DNA of 64,000 bases from Solirubrum sp044628455 (GCF_044628455.1 NZ_JBIYZW010000001.1:2294001-2358000), one strand, 5' to 3'. Shown: positions 1 through 7,739, counted from the first letter of the stretch. Notes: a model not told the origin generated them from the sequence alone. Numbers and translations: made by a program.

Positions 1-473
1 GCCTGTTTACGCTCTACAAGCTGCAAACCATGCGCGACGCGCGCGACGCCCGGGGTCAGCTGCTGCCCGACGCCCAGCGCCTCACCCGCCTCGGCCGCTG
101 GCTGCGCGCCTCTTCCATCGACGAGCTGCCCCAGCTCTGGAACGTGCTGCGCGGCGACCTGAGCCTGGTGGGGCCGCGGCCCCTGCTGGTGCAGTACCTG
201 CCGCTGTACTCGCCCGAGCAGGCCCGCCGCCACCTCGTGCGCCCCGGCATCACGGGCTGGGCCCAGGTAAACGGCCGCAACGCCATCAGCTGGGAGCAGA
301 AGTTTGCCTACGACGTGTGGTACGTCGACCACCTGTCTTTTTCCCTCGATTTGCGTATTCTCGTACGTACGGCCGGCCGCGTGCTCGGTGCCCACGGCGT
401 CACGGCGCCCGGTCAGGCCACCACCGAAGCCTTCCGCGGCTCGCCGCCTTCTTCCCCCGATTCCTCCGCATGA
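1..473 (+). CDS. Bacterial sugar transferase (phosphoglycosyl transferase, PglC/WcaJ type), 3' part only
   Basis: The frame is open from the window edge, so the N-terminus lies upstream. The visible part starts with FTLYKLQTM, matches the core of the bacterial sugar transferase family (motif SSIDELPQLWNVLRGD followed by LSLVGPRPLL), and continues with RPGITGWAQVNGRN and a DVWYVDHLSFSLD segment near the end. Family members transfer a sugar phosphate from a UDP-sugar to undecaprenyl phosphate at the inner membrane face, the first step in building O-antigen, capsule, exopolysaccharide or glycoprotein glycans. The stop overlaps the start of the next gene (ATGA at 470-473), so the two are translationally coupled. 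The following acetyltransferase and aminotransferase suggest the sugar is an N-acetylated amino-deoxy hexose; that substrate is inference. The product class is secure, the exact substrate is not. Confidence 0.93.
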   Translation, partial: LFTLYKLQTMRDARDARGQLLPDAQRLTRLGRWLRASSIDELPQLWNVLRGDLSLVGPRPLLVQYLPLYSPEQARRHLVRPGITGWAQVNGRNAISWEQKFAYDVWYVDHLSFSLDLRILVRTAGRVLGAHGVTAPGQATTEAFRGSPPSSPDSSA

Positions 474-1168
474 CCCAGCTTTTCTTTTCCGACTACGACG
501 ACCTCGACTTCGCCGGCAGCCGCCCCCTGGTCATTGTGGGCGCCGGTGGCTTCGGCCGCGAGGTGCTCATGCTCGTGCGCCAGCTCAACGAAATGCGCCA
601 GCAGTGGGACGTGCTCGGCTTCTACGACGACCAGCCCCCCGCCGACGCCGACCGCCTCCACGACCTGCCCTGGCTGGGCACCGTGGCCGACCTGAACGCC
701 ACCACCGAAACCCGCTACGCAGCCGTGGCCGTGGGCAACACCCAGCAGCGCGCCAGCGTGGTGGAGCGCCTCAGCTCGCCCCACGTGCACTTCGCTACCC
801 TCATTCACCCCTCGGTGACGTTGCGCGGCTACCAGAACGTGCAGATCGGGGCCGGCAGCATCATCTGCCAGGGCTGCGTGTTCACCTGCGACATCGTGCT
901 GGGCCGCCACGTGCTGCTCAACCTGGGCTGCACCATCGGCCACGACGCCGTGCTGGAAGATTTCTGCTCGCTGATGCCCCAGGCCAACGTGGGCGGCGAG
1001 GCTTTCCTGGAAACCGGCGTGTACCTGGGCACCAACGCCACCGTCATCAACCAGGTGCGCGTGGGCGCGGGCACCATCGTGGGCGCCGGCGCCGTGGCCG
1101 TGCGCGACCTGCCCGCCCGCGTCACGGCCGTGGGCGTACCCGCCCAGGTCATCAAGCAGCACGCGTAG
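470..1168 (+). CDS. Sugar O/N-acetyltransferase, NeuD/PglD family
   Basis: This protein has 232 residues. The N-terminus has a nucleotide-sugar-binding Rossmann-like segment (VIVGAGGFGREV, about residues 21-32). The second half is a left-handed beta-helix of hexapeptide repeats (about 112-228, for example VQIGAG, VRVGAGTIVGAGAV). His158 in NLGCTIGHDAVLED sits where PglD-type enzymes keep their catalytic base. In the known bacillosamine pathway such enzymes acetylate the 4-amino group of a UDP-sugar using acetyl-CoA. The start at 470 is chosen because it gives the ATGA overlap with the upstream transferase; an in-frame ATG at 317 would overlap that gene extensively and encodes an unrelated low-complexity extension. 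The stop codon lies inside a palindromic repeat (1165-1190). Confidence 0.9.
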   Translation: MTQLFFSDYDDLDFAGSRPLVIVGAGGFGREVLMLVRQLNEMRQQWDVLGFYDDQPPADADRLHDLPWLGTVADLNATTETRYAAVAVGNTQQRASVVERLSSPHVHFATLIHPSVTLRGYQNVQIGAGSIICQGCVFTCDIVLGRHVLLNLGCTIGHDAVLEDFCSLMPQANVGGEAFLETGVYLGTNATVINQVRVGAGTIVGAGAVAVRDLPARVTAVGVPAQVIKQHA

Positions 1169-1249
1169 GGGCGCCTTGCAGGCGCCCGTCGGCATCTGCA
1201 CCACTCGGCTTTTATCGTTTCACGACGGGCGCGTGCCACGCGCCCCTAC
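1165..1249. repeat. Pair of facing REP-like palindromes
   Basis: Two 26-base elements, 1165-1190 and 1224-1249, are near-perfect inverted copies of each other (GTAGGGGCGC...GCGCCCGTC, differing at a few central positions). Each is itself a GC-rich palindrome (GGGCGC / GCGCCC). The pair fills the space between the acetyltransferase and aminotransferase genes, and the TAG stop of the former is inside the left copy. Confidence 0.85.
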
Positions 1250-1258
1250 ACCTACCGA

Positions 1259-2398
1259 ATGCGCAGCGACGAATACGACCGGCTTTACCTTTCCCCGCCC
1301 CACCTCGGTCGCCACGAGCTGAACTACGTCCACAAAGCCATCGAAGACAACTGGGTAGCGCCCACCGGCCCCAACCTCGACGGCTTCGAGCGCGACCTGA
1401 GTCAGTACGTGGGCGTTCAGCACTGCGTGGCGCTTTCATCGGGCACGGCGGCCATTCACCTGGCCCTGCTGCTGCTGGGCGTGGGCCCCGGCGACGAAGT
1501 CATCGTGCCGTCGTTCACCTTCGTGGCCACCGCCAGTCCCGTACGCTACGTGGGGGCCGAGCCCGTATTCGTCGACAGCGAGCCAACCACCTGGAACCTG
1601 TGCCCGGCGCGGCTGCGCGAGGCTCTGGCCGCCCGCGCCCAACTGGGCCGGCCGGTCAAGGCCGTCATCGTGGTGCACCTCTACGGCATGCCCGCCCGCC
1701 TGCCCGAGTTGCTAGCCGTAGCCGCCGAGTACGGCGTGCCGGTGCTCGAAGACGCGGCCGAGGCGCTAGGCTCGCGCCACCAGGGTCAGCCGCTGGGCTC
1801 CTTCGGCGAGGTGGCGGTGCTGTCGTTCAACGGCAACAAGATCATCACCACCAGCGGCGGGGGCGCCCTGCTCACCAACCACGCCGAGTACGCCCGGCAA
1901 GCCCGCTGGCTGGCCACCCAGGCCAAAGACCCCGCCCCCCACTACCAGCATTCCACGCTGGGCTACAACTACCGGCTGAGCAACATCCTGGCCGGCATCG
2001 GCCGCGGGCAGATGGAGCTGATTGAGGACCGCGTGAAGCGCCGCCGCGAGATTTACGCCCTCTACCAGGAGCTGCTGCGTCCCGTGGCGGCGCTGGAAGT
2101 CGGTCCTGCCGAGCCGGCCGGCCTGCGCTCCAACCGCTGGCTGACCACCGTGCTGCTCAACCCCGAGTACACCGAGCACACGCCCGAATACCTGCGCCAG
2201 CACCTCGAAGCGCACAACATCGAAAGCCGCCCGCTGTGGAAGCCCCTGCACCTGCAGCCCTTGTTCACCGATTCGCCCGCGTACGGCGGTGAGGTCTGCG
2301 CCGATTTGTTCCGGCGCGGCCTGTGCCTGCCCTCCGGCTCATCCATGACCGACGCCGACGTGCGGCGGGTGGTGAAAGCACTGCGGGAAATCCTGTAA
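1259..2398 (+). CDS. DegT/DnrJ/EryC1/StrS family aminotransferase (PglE-like)
   Basis: This is a fold-type I PLP aminotransferase of 379 residues, the usual length. Lys194 in SFNGNKIITTSGGG is the expected Schiff-base lysine; ALSSGTAAIHLAL (59-71) binds the cofactor phosphate and EDAAEALGS (164-172) carries the Asp that contacts the PLP ring nitrogen. Family members convert 4-keto UDP-sugars to 4-amino sugars with glutamate as donor. In the bacillosamine route the order of reactions is PglF dehydratase, PglE aminotransferase, PglD acetyltransferase, PglC transferase, and three of those four are adjacent here. Sequence such as NWVAPTGPNLDGFE near the N-terminus is typical of this sugar aminotransferase group. 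It is followed by a hairpin terminator. Confidence 0.92.
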   Translation: MRSDEYDRLYLSPPHLGRHELNYVHKAIEDNWVAPTGPNLDGFERDLSQYVGVQHCVALSSGTAAIHLALLLLGVGPGDEVIVPSFTFVATASPVRYVGAEPVFVDSEPTTWNLCPARLREALAARAQLGRPVKAVIVVHLYGMPARLPELLAVAAEYGVPVLEDAAEALGSRHQGQPLGSFGEVAVLSFNGNKIITTSGGGALLTNHAEYARQARWLATQAKDPAPHYQHSTLGYNYRLSNILAGIGRGQMELIEDRVKRRREIYALYQELLRPVAALEVGPAEPAGLRSNRWLTTVLLNPEYTEHTPEYLRQHLEAHNIESRPLWKPLHLQPLFTDSPAYGGEVCADLFRRGLCLPSGSSMTDADVRRVVKALREIL

Positions 2399-2454
2399 CT
2401 AAGCTTAAAACCTGGTTCAAATAGCCTATAAAGTTCAATCAGCAGTACAAAACC

Positions 2455-2487
2455 CCAACCAGGCGGCACAAAACGCTGCCTGGTTGG
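2455..2487 (+). terminator. Hairpin after the aminotransferase gene
   Basis: CCAACCAGGC (2455-2464) pairs perfectly with GCCTGGTTGG (2478-2487); three further inner pairs, one a G-T wobble, close a 7-base loop. There is no long T-run, so it could also act as an mRNA 3' stabiliser. Confidence 0.6.
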
Positions 2488-2549
2488 TACAAACTGAGTC
2501 AGGCGACTTGCCTTGCTTGACTAATGGGCTCGGGCTTCACCCTGCCGAT

Positions 2550-2915
2550 CTAAGTACGCGGCTGGCCCTGCTCGTCGAAGCGACGCTGCAGCCGCCGCTC
2601 GGTTTGCCACACGCCGATGCCCAGCCCCAAAATCCAGCCGCCCAGTACCAGCGCCACTGCCCAACCATCCCTCATCAGCAGAAAAGCCCCCAGGGCTAGG
2701 GCGGGTAGCCCACAGCTCAGGCGCCAGAAGTACTCCGCGAAATACCGGTTGGCTTCCTGCCAGGTAGCAGGCGTGCGCATCGAGCGGCCCGTCCGGTAGC
2801 CATACAGCAGGTTAATTGCGTGCGGTGGTCGGTATTTCGTCACCCCGGCTATCAGCAGACTGATAGCACAGATGGCAAGCAGCGTGATGAGGGCCGCGAG
2901 GCTTTCCTGGCTCAT
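2550..2915 (-). CDS. SdpI/YhfL family membrane protein
   Basis: A small integral membrane protein of 121 residues with about three hydrophobic stretches (roughly 7-25, 66-83 and 86-104). The segment INLLYGYRTGRSMRTPATW followed by EANRYFAEYFW is the signature of the C-terminal half of the SdpI family. In Bacillus, SdpI is an immunity and signalling protein against the SdpC toxin, but most homologues are orphans of unknown role and there is no toxin gene next door. It is a single-module version. It reads convergently to the sugar locus. Confidence 0.8.
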   Translation of the reverse strand: MSQESLAALITLLAICAISLLIAGVTKYRPPHAINLLYGYRTGRSMRTPATWQEANRYFAEYFWRLSCGLPALALGAFLLMRDGWAVALVLGGWILGLGIGVWQTERRLQRRFDEQGQPRT

Positions 2916-2948
2916 CGTAGGGCAGAGTATCGGGCAGAAGTCAGCGGC

Positions 2949-4076
2949 TTATCCGTTCAGCGCCTGCTGCAGATCGGCCAGCAGCTCCTCGGCCGGCTCG
3001 ATGCCCACCGACAGCCGCACCAACCCTACCGTGATGCCCAGCTCGCGCTGCTGCTCGGCCGTGAGGGCGCGGTGCGAGGTACCCAGCGGGTAGGAAAGCG
3101 ACGAGTCGACCCCGGCCAGGGAGGGCGCGAACGGGAACCGCTGGCTGCGGCGCATAAAGCGGCTGACAGCTTCCTGGTCGTCGGGCAGCAGAATCGACAG
3201 CATGCCGCCGAACAGCCCCTGGCCCTGCTCCCGGGCCAGGGCGTGCTGGGCGTGCGTGGGCAAACCGGGGTAGTACACCTCGCGCACAGCGGGGTGCCGG
3301 CTCAGCATTTCGGCTACGGCCTGGGCGTTGTGGCAATGCTCGCGCACCCGCAGGCGCAGGGTCTTCAGCCCGCGTACGGCCAGCCAGCTTTCCATAGGGC
3401 TCAGCGTGAGGCCGTAGAACACCCCAATCTGCCGGAGCCGGGCTGCTATTTCCGGGTCGGCGGCCACGGCCACGCCGGCGGTTACGTCGCTGTGGCCGGC
3501 CAAGTACTTGGTTACGCTGTGCAGGCTGATGTCGGCGCCCAGGGCCAGCGGCTGGGTGAGCAGCGGGGTGGCGAAGGTGTTGTCGACCACCAGTTTCAGC
3601 CCCAGACCGTGGCACTCGGTGGCGAGGCGGCGCAGGTCGGCCACGCGCAGCAGCGGGTTGCTGATGGTTTCGGCCAGCAGCAGACGCGTAGTGGGCTGCA
3701 CGAAAGGCCGCAGGTCGTAGAGCTGCTCGAAGGGCACGTAGGTGACCGTGATACCCAGGCGGCTCAGCTCGGTGTTGAGCAGCGCCGCCGAGCCGCCGTA
3801 GATGTCGGCCGCGCACAGCACATGGTCGCCGCCCTGGCAGTAAGCCAGGATCGACGCGAAGATGGCCGCCATGCCCGAGGCCGTCACCACGCCGCCCGCC
3901 CCGCCCTCCAGCGCGTTGATGGCCGTGGCCAGCTCGTCGGAGTTGGGGTTGCCGTTGCGCGAGTACAGGTAGCGGCTGCCCGGGTCCTGGAAGTAGCTTT
4001 CCAGCTCGTCGAGGTCCTGAAACTTGAAGACCGAGGTCTGGTAGATTGGGGTGATTTTCGGGTTGATGCTGGTCAT
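2949..4076 (-). CDS. Cys/Met metabolism PLP-dependent enzyme (cystathionine gamma-synthase / gamma-lyase family)
   Basis: The protein has 375 residues from the ATG at 4076 (MTSINPKITPIYQTSVF), a normal family start; an ATG 33 bases further upstream adds only a proline-rich tail. Lys190 in SLHSVTKYLAGHSD binds PLP. YSRNGNPNSDELATAINALEGG and SGMAAI are the conserved cofactor and substrate segments; VVDNTFATPLL carries the ring Asp. Enzymes of this family make or split cystathionine, homocysteine or methionine through a gamma-substituted intermediate in the cytoplasm. Sequence alone does not separate synthase, lyase and methionine gamma-lyase activities. There is no adjacent methionine-pathway gene to help. 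Confidence 0.88.
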   Translation of the reverse strand: MTSINPKITPIYQTSVFKFQDLDELESYFQDPGSRYLYSRNGNPNSDELATAINALEGGAGGVVTASGMAAIFASILAYCQGGDHVLCAADIYGGSAALLNTELSRLGITVTYVPFEQLYDLRPFVQPTTRLLLAETISNPLLRVADLRRLATECHGLGLKLVVDNTFATPLLTQPLALGADISLHSVTKYLAGHSDVTAGVAVAADPEIAARLRQIGVFYGLTLSPMESWLAVRGLKTLRLRVREHCHNAQAVAEMLSRHPAVREVYYPGLPTHAQHALAREQGQGLFGGMLSILLPDDQEAVSRFMRRSQRFPFAPSLAGVDSSLSYPLGTSHRALTAEQQRELGITVGLVRLSVGIEPAEELLADLQQALNG

Positions 4077-4185
4077 CGGGTGCGGAGGTTGGCGGACCGG
4101 GCCGGGCAAAACCAGGCTTGCCCCGGCCGGCGGCGCAAGCTACGCCCGCGCAGGGTTTTTCCGGCGCCGCCCGGCGCTTCCCGCC

Positions 4186-5319
4186 CTACGCGCTGCCCCC
4201 GGGCGGCAGCCCGCCCTGCGGCGGCAGCGGTCCGGCCGGGCCGCTGACCGCGGCGGCGCGGCGGGCTTTGCGAGCCGCCTTGGCCGCGCGGTTTTCGCGG
4301 CGGAACACCTCCATCAGCACCAGAAAGTACGACACCAGCAACGGCCCCACCACCAGCCCGATGATGCCGAAGATTTCGACGCCCAGCACCAGCCCCACCA
4401 GCGTGACGAGCGGGTGAATGTCGCCCATGCGCTTGGCCAGCACGATGCGCAGCAGGTTGTCGACGTTGATGATGACCAGCAGCCCCACCAGCAGGATGCC
4501 AATGGCCAGTCCCGCTTTGCTCTGCGAAAATTGGTACAGCGCCGCCGGACCCCACACCAGGGGCGTGCCCAGCACCGGCAGAAACGCCATGAAGAAGGCT
4601 ACCACGCCCCAGAAGAACGGGTCGGGCACCGCGAAAATCCACAGCGTGAGGCCCGTCAGAATGCTCTGCACCAGCGACACCACCACCTGCCCCAGCACGT
4701 TGGCGTTGACGTTGTTGCGCAGCGAGTCGCCCAGCTCGGTGAGGGTGTCGCTGCGGAAGGGCAGGTAGCGGCGCAGGCCCAGCAGAAAGTAGGTTTCCTG
4801 CATGAACAGGTAATACATGGTGAACAGCATCAGGCCCACAATCACCAGGAAGTTGAGCGTGCCGGTGGCCAGGCTGGGGGCCCAGCTGCTGACCTGCCGC
4901 GCCACCTGCTGCAGAATCTGCTGCACGTTCTGCTTGCCTATAATCTGAAAGCCGGTGGCGTCTTCCAGCTTGTGCAGCACTTCCATGATCAGCTCGGGGC
5001 GGCGGGCAAAGGCCACCAGCCGGTCGATGAGCAGGGTGCTCAGGGCCACGAACGGAATGATGAGCACCACCACCGTCACCAGCAGCAGCAGCACGGCCAC
5101 CAGGCGGCGGTTCCAGCGGCGGCGGTGCACCAGCGCCAGCCACCACGGCCGGAACACCACAAACAGAATACCCGCGCCCAGAAACGCCGTCAGGTACTGC
5201 GCTAAACCCAGCAGCATCAGTCCGCCCAGCCCCAGCAGCGAGGCAATCAGCAGCACGTGGCGCTGCCGGGTGGTGTAAATGTTCTCGATGGCGGCGAGCG
5301 GGTCGGGAAGCGGCGGCAT
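4186..5319 (-). CDS. AI-2E family transporter (PerM/TqsA-like permease)
   Basis: The inner-membrane protein has 377 residues with about eight hydrophobic segments. The order is typical: two N-terminal helices (about 20-58), a pair around 60-90, a soluble region (about 95-165), then the conserved C-terminal helices containing PVLGTPLVWGPAALYQF, LVGLLVIINVDNLLRIVLAKR and HPLVTLVGLVLGVEIFGIIG. The family includes the E. coli autoinducer-2 exporter TqsA and Na+/H+ antiporter-like members; the substrate here is unknown. The start at 5319 (MPPLPDPLAAIENIY) is preferred over the ATG at 5379. The basic, Ala/Pro/Gly-rich C-terminal tail is disordered in character. Confidence 0.88.
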   Translation of the reverse strand: MPPLPDPLAAIENIYTTRQRHVLLIASLLGLGGLMLLGLAQYLTAFLGAGILFVVFRPWWLALVHRRRWNRRLVAVLLLLVTVVVLIIPFVALSTLLIDRLVAFARRPELIMEVLHKLEDATGFQIIGKQNVQQILQQVARQVSSWAPSLATGTLNFLVIVGLMLFTMYYLFMQETYFLLGLRRYLPFRSDTLTELGDSLRNNVNANVLGQVVVSLVQSILTGLTLWIFAVPDPFFWGVVAFFMAFLPVLGTPLVWGPAALYQFSQSKAGLAIGILLVGLLVIINVDNLLRIVLAKRMGDIHPLVTLVGLVLGVEIFGIIGLVVGPLLVSYFLVLMEVFRRENRAAKAARKARRAAAVSGPAGPLPPQGGLPPGGSA

Positions 5320-5412
5320 GGTTCGGGGGCGTAAGCGCGGCAAGGTCGGCAGCCGGCAGCACAATCCGGCAACCGGCATTCAACCGCGGGCCGGCGGTTC
5401 AGCTCGGCCCAA

Positions 5413-5441
5413 CAAAAAAGCCTCTCCCGGCGGGAGAGGCT
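5413..5441 (-). terminator. Rho-independent terminator of atpDC
   Basis: Read on the minus strand, AGCCTCTCCCG pairs with CGGGAGAGGCT and is followed by a run of six T (AAAAAA at 5413-5418 on the plus strand). It sits about 25 bases after the atpC stop. Confidence 0.85.
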
Positions 5442-5466
5442 TTCCTGAGTTATTAGCTGGGAGAGG

Positions 5467-5712
5467 CTAGGCCAGCACCGATTCGGCCAGCACTACCACG
5501 TTGTTGCGCAGCACTTCCACCACGCCGCCCGTTACCTGGAACGATTCGCGGCCGGCGGCGCTGGTTACGCGCACCTCGCCCGGCTGCAGCGCGCTGATGA
5601 GCGGGGCGTGGTTGTTGAGCACTTCAAACTGGCCGTCGGCGCCCGGGAAGATGGCCGAAGAAACTTCGCCCTCAAACACCTTGCGGTCCGGCGTGATGAT
5701 TTCTAAACGCAT
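5467..5712 (-). CDS. atpC: ATP synthase F1 epsilon subunit
   Basis: This is the short form of the epsilon subunit, 81 residues, containing only the N-terminal beta-sandwich (MRLEIITPDRKVFEGEVSSA, FPGADGQFEVLNNHAPLISAL). The C-terminal helical hairpin of longer epsilon subunits is absent, which is usual in Bacteroidota. The subunit sits at the base of the central stalk and couples gamma rotation to the c-ring. The start at 5712 matches the family; an in-frame ATG at 5781 would read through the repeat-filled spacer. It follows atpD by 84 bases and is followed by a strong terminator, so atpD and atpC form a two-gene unit separate from the rest of the ATP synthase operon. Confidence 0.95.
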   Translation of the reverse strand: MRLEIITPDRKVFEGEVSSAIFPGADGQFEVLNNHAPLISALQPGEVRVTSAAGRESFQVTGGVVEVLRNNVVVLAESVLA

Positions 5713-5724
5713 AGCAGTTGCCTG

Positions 5725-5791
5725 TTTGTAGTTGTCCGTTGTCAGCGTGTGCCATTTGGCCTCACAACGGACAACGGACAACCGTCAACTC
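5725..5791. repeat. Facing heptamer arrays in the atpD-atpC spacer
   Basis: Left arm: three 7-mers TTTGTAG, TTGTCCG, TTGTCAG (5725-5745). Right arm: ACAACGG, ACAACGG, ACAACCG, TCAACTC (5764-5791), which is the reverse complement family. The arms share a perfect 12-base inverted repeat, 5731-5742 with 5764-5775, so the transcript between the two cistrons can fold into a hairpin. Confidence 0.85.
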
Positions 5792-5796
5792 AAAAA

Positions 5797-7302
5797 TTAG
5801 CGGGCTTCGGCCATCAGCTTCTCGCCTTTGGCTACGGCGTCCTCAATGGTACCCACGAGGTTGAACGCGGCTTCGGGCAGGTGGTCGTGCTTGCCGTCGA
5901 TGATTTCGTTGAAGCCGCGGATGGTGTCCTTGATGTCAACCAGTACGCCGGCCAGACCGGTGAACTGCTCGGCCACGAAGAAGGGCTGCGACAGGAAGCG
6001 CTGCACCCGACGGGCGCGGTTTACGGTCTGCTTGTCTTCCTCCGAGAGTTCGTCCATACCCAGGATGGCGATGATGTCCTGCAGTTCCTTGTAGCGCTGC
6101 AGAATCTCCTTCACGCGCTGGGCAGTGTTGTAGTGCTCGTCGCCGAGTACGGCAGCATCCAGGATGCGCGAAGTGGAGTCCAGCGGGTCAACGGCCGGGT
6201 AGATGCCCAGCTCGGCAATCTTACGCGACAGTACCGTGGTGGCGTCCAAGTGAGCGAAGGTGTTGGCCGGAGCCGGGTCGGTCAAGTCATCGGCCGGCAC
6301 GTAAACGGCCTGTACCGAGGTGATGGAGCCGCGCTTGGTGGAGGTGATGCGCTCCTGCATGGCGCCCATTTCGGTGGCCAGCGTGGGCTGGTAACCTACG
6401 GCCGAGGGCATCCGGCCCAGCAGAGCCGATACCTCCGAGCCCGCCTGAGTAAAGCGGAAGATGTTGTCGATGAAGAACAGGATGTCACGCCCAGCCCCGG
6501 TGCCGTCGCCGTCGCGGAAGTTCTCGGCGATGGTGAGGCCCGACAGCGCCACGCGGGCGCGGGCTCCGGGAGGCTCGTTCATCTGGCCGAACACCAGCGT
6601 GGCCTGCGATTTTTCCATCTCGGCCATGTCCACCTTGCTCAGATCCCAGCCGCCCTGCTCCATGGAGTGCTTGAACTCCGAGCCGTAGCGAATGATGTCC
6701 GATTCGATGAATTCGCGCAGCAGGTCGTTGCCCTCGCGGGTACGCTCGCCCACGCCGGCAAACACCGACAGACCCGAGTAGGCTTTGGCGATGTTGTTGA
6801 TCAGCTCCTGAATCAGTACGGTTTTGCCTACGCCGGCCCCGCCGAACAGACCGATCTTGCCGCCCTTCACGTAGGGGGCCAGCAGGTCGATTACTTTGAT
6901 GCCGGTAAAGAATACTTCCGAGGAAGTAGCCAGCTCTTCGAAAGCCGGTGCCTGGCGGTGAATGGGCAGGCGCGTGCCCGACTGGGGCTGCGGAATGCCG
7001 TCGATGGCCTCGCCGATTACGTTGAACAGGCGGCCTTTCACGCCGTCGCCGGTGGGCATGGAAATGGGCGCGCCCAGGTCCCGCACGTCGGCGCCGCGGG
7101 TCAGACCCTCGGTCGAGTCCATGGCGATGGTGCGCACACGGTCTTCGCCCAGGTGCTGCTGGCACTCCAGGATAACGACTTGGCCGTTGTCCTTCGTCAC
7201 TTCCAGCGCGTCGAGGATGTTGGGGAGCTTGGAGCCTTCACCCGCGAAGCTCACGTCCACCACGGGACCGATGACCTGGGTGATTTTGCCGGTATTCGCC
7301 AT
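5797..7302 (-). CDS. atpD: ATP synthase F1 beta subunit
   Basis: This is the catalytic subunit of the F1 head, 501 residues, full length. The P-loop GGAGVGKT is at 154-161. ALSGLTIAENFRDGDGTGAGRDILFFIDNIFRF contains the Walker B region, and QPTLATEMGAMQERITSTKRGSITSVQAVYVPADDLTDPAP is the signature followed by the DELSEEDK (DELSEED-type) lever motif near residue 400. It hydrolyses or makes ATP at the alpha-beta interfaces. The promoter at 7343-7374 lies just upstream, and atpC follows in the same transcript. The alpha, gamma, delta and F0 genes are not in the window, a split arrangement known in this phylum. Confidence 0.97.
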   Translation of the reverse strand: MANTGKITQVIGPVVDVSFAGEGSKLPNILDALEVTKDNGQVVILECQQHLGEDRVRTIAMDSTEGLTRGADVRDLGAPISMPTGDGVKGRLFNVIGEAIDGIPQPQSGTRLPIHRQAPAFEELATSSEVFFTGIKVIDLLAPYVKGGKIGLFGGAGVGKTVLIQELINNIAKAYSGLSVFAGVGERTREGNDLLREFIESDIIRYGSEFKHSMEQGGWDLSKVDMAEMEKSQATLVFGQMNEPPGARARVALSGLTIAENFRDGDGTGAGRDILFFIDNIFRFTQAGSEVSALLGRMPSAVGYQPTLATEMGAMQERITSTKRGSITSVQAVYVPADDLTDPAPANTFAHLDATTVLSRKIAELGIYPAVDPLDSTSRILDAAVLGDEHYNTAQRVKEILQRYKELQDIIAILGMDELSEEDKQTVNRARRVQRFLSQPFFVAEQFTGLAGVLVDIKDTIRGFNEIIDGKHDHLPEAAFNLVGTIEDAVAKGEKLMAEAR

Positions 7303-7342
7303 TTGCGTTTCTGTATAAGGAGAATGAAGCAGTTTCAGGCCG

Positions 7343-7374
7343 CAAAAGTACGGACCATTCGCCGCATGGGCAAA
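7343..7374 (-). promoter_or_regulatory. atpD promoter (Bacteroidota type)
   Basis: On the minus strand TTTG (7371-7374), 20 bases, then TActTTTG (7343-7350). This matches the -33/-7 consensus and spacing. Transcription would start about 35 bases upstream of the atpD ATG. Confidence 0.85.
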
Positions 7375-7473
7375 CCTGGCGCGGCAGGAAACTTTTCTCG
7401 CTGAAAATCACCGGCAAAAGGGCTTTTGCAGCCTGTTTCAGGGGGTTTCCCGCAAATTTTTTTTCGGCCAAAA

Positions 7474-7504
7474 TTTGGAGCGCCCCGAAACGGTAGTACA
7501 TTTG
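7474..7504 (+). promoter_or_regulatory. tRNA-Gln promoter (Bacteroidota type)
   Basis: TTTG at 7474-7477, 19 bases, then TAcaTTTG at 7497-7504, about 40 bases before the tRNA. It is divergent from the atpD promoter. Confidence 0.8.
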
Positions 7505-7545
7505 CAAACCCAAACGGAACACCGACCGGTCGACGAATGGGAAAT

Positions 7546-7618
7546 TGTCCGATGGTGTAACTGGCAACACGCTTGATTTTGATTCAAGAAAGTCCAGGTT
7601 CGAGCCCTGGTCGGACAA
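7546..7618 (+). tRNA. tRNA-Gln (anticodon TTG)
   Basis: A complete cloverleaf can be drawn. The acceptor stem is TGTCCGA (7546-7552) with TCGGACA (7611-7617) and discriminator A at 7618. The anticodon stem is CTTGA (7572-7576) with TCAAG (7584-7588) around loop TTTTGAT, anticodon TTG at 7579-7581. The T arm is CCAGG / CCTGG with loop TTCGAGC. CCA is not encoded. A strong terminator follows at once, so it is a single-gene transcript. Confidence 0.97.
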
Positions 7619-7627
7619 CTGCTCAAC

Positions 7628-7680
7628 AGCGAAAGGCGCTGGCTTCCTCCCCGGAGAGAAGCCGGCGCCTTTCGCTTTTT
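7628..7680 (+). terminator. Terminator of tRNA-Gln
   Basis: AGCGAAAGGCGC (7628-7639) pairs perfectly with GCGCCTTTCGCT (7665-7676), with a further GGCTTC/GAAGCC inner stem, followed by TTTTT. This is one of the strongest hairpins in the window. Confidence 0.92.
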
Positions 7681-7731
7681 CCGGTTTGGCTGGCCTCTGC
7701 CCGGCCTCCCCGATTTCCCTGCGCCAACCGC

Positions 7732-7739
7732 TAAGTTTG
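7732..7739 (+). promoter_or_regulatory. -7 element upstream of prs
   Basis: TAagTTTG, 30 bases before the prs ATG and downstream of the tRNA terminator. No clear TTTG box at -33. Confidence 0.6.

Noticed and set aside
304..2025. 573-residue plus-strand frame crossing the acetyltransferase and aminotransferase genes
   Set aside because: Arg/Pro-rich frame running through two clear genes in another phase.
2550..2915. SdpI-like protein as an immunity gene of a toxin system
   Set aside because: No SdpC-like toxin or ArsR-type regulator lies next to it; the module is common as an orphan.
2820..4247. 475-residue plus-strand frame opposite the Cys/Met PLP enzyme gene
   Set aside because: Low-complexity shadow (His, Gln and Arg rich) with no signal or domain.
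5749..7404. 551-residue plus-strand frame opposite atpD
   Set aside because: Mirror of a highly biased gene; it crosses the atpD promoter and the operon spacer.
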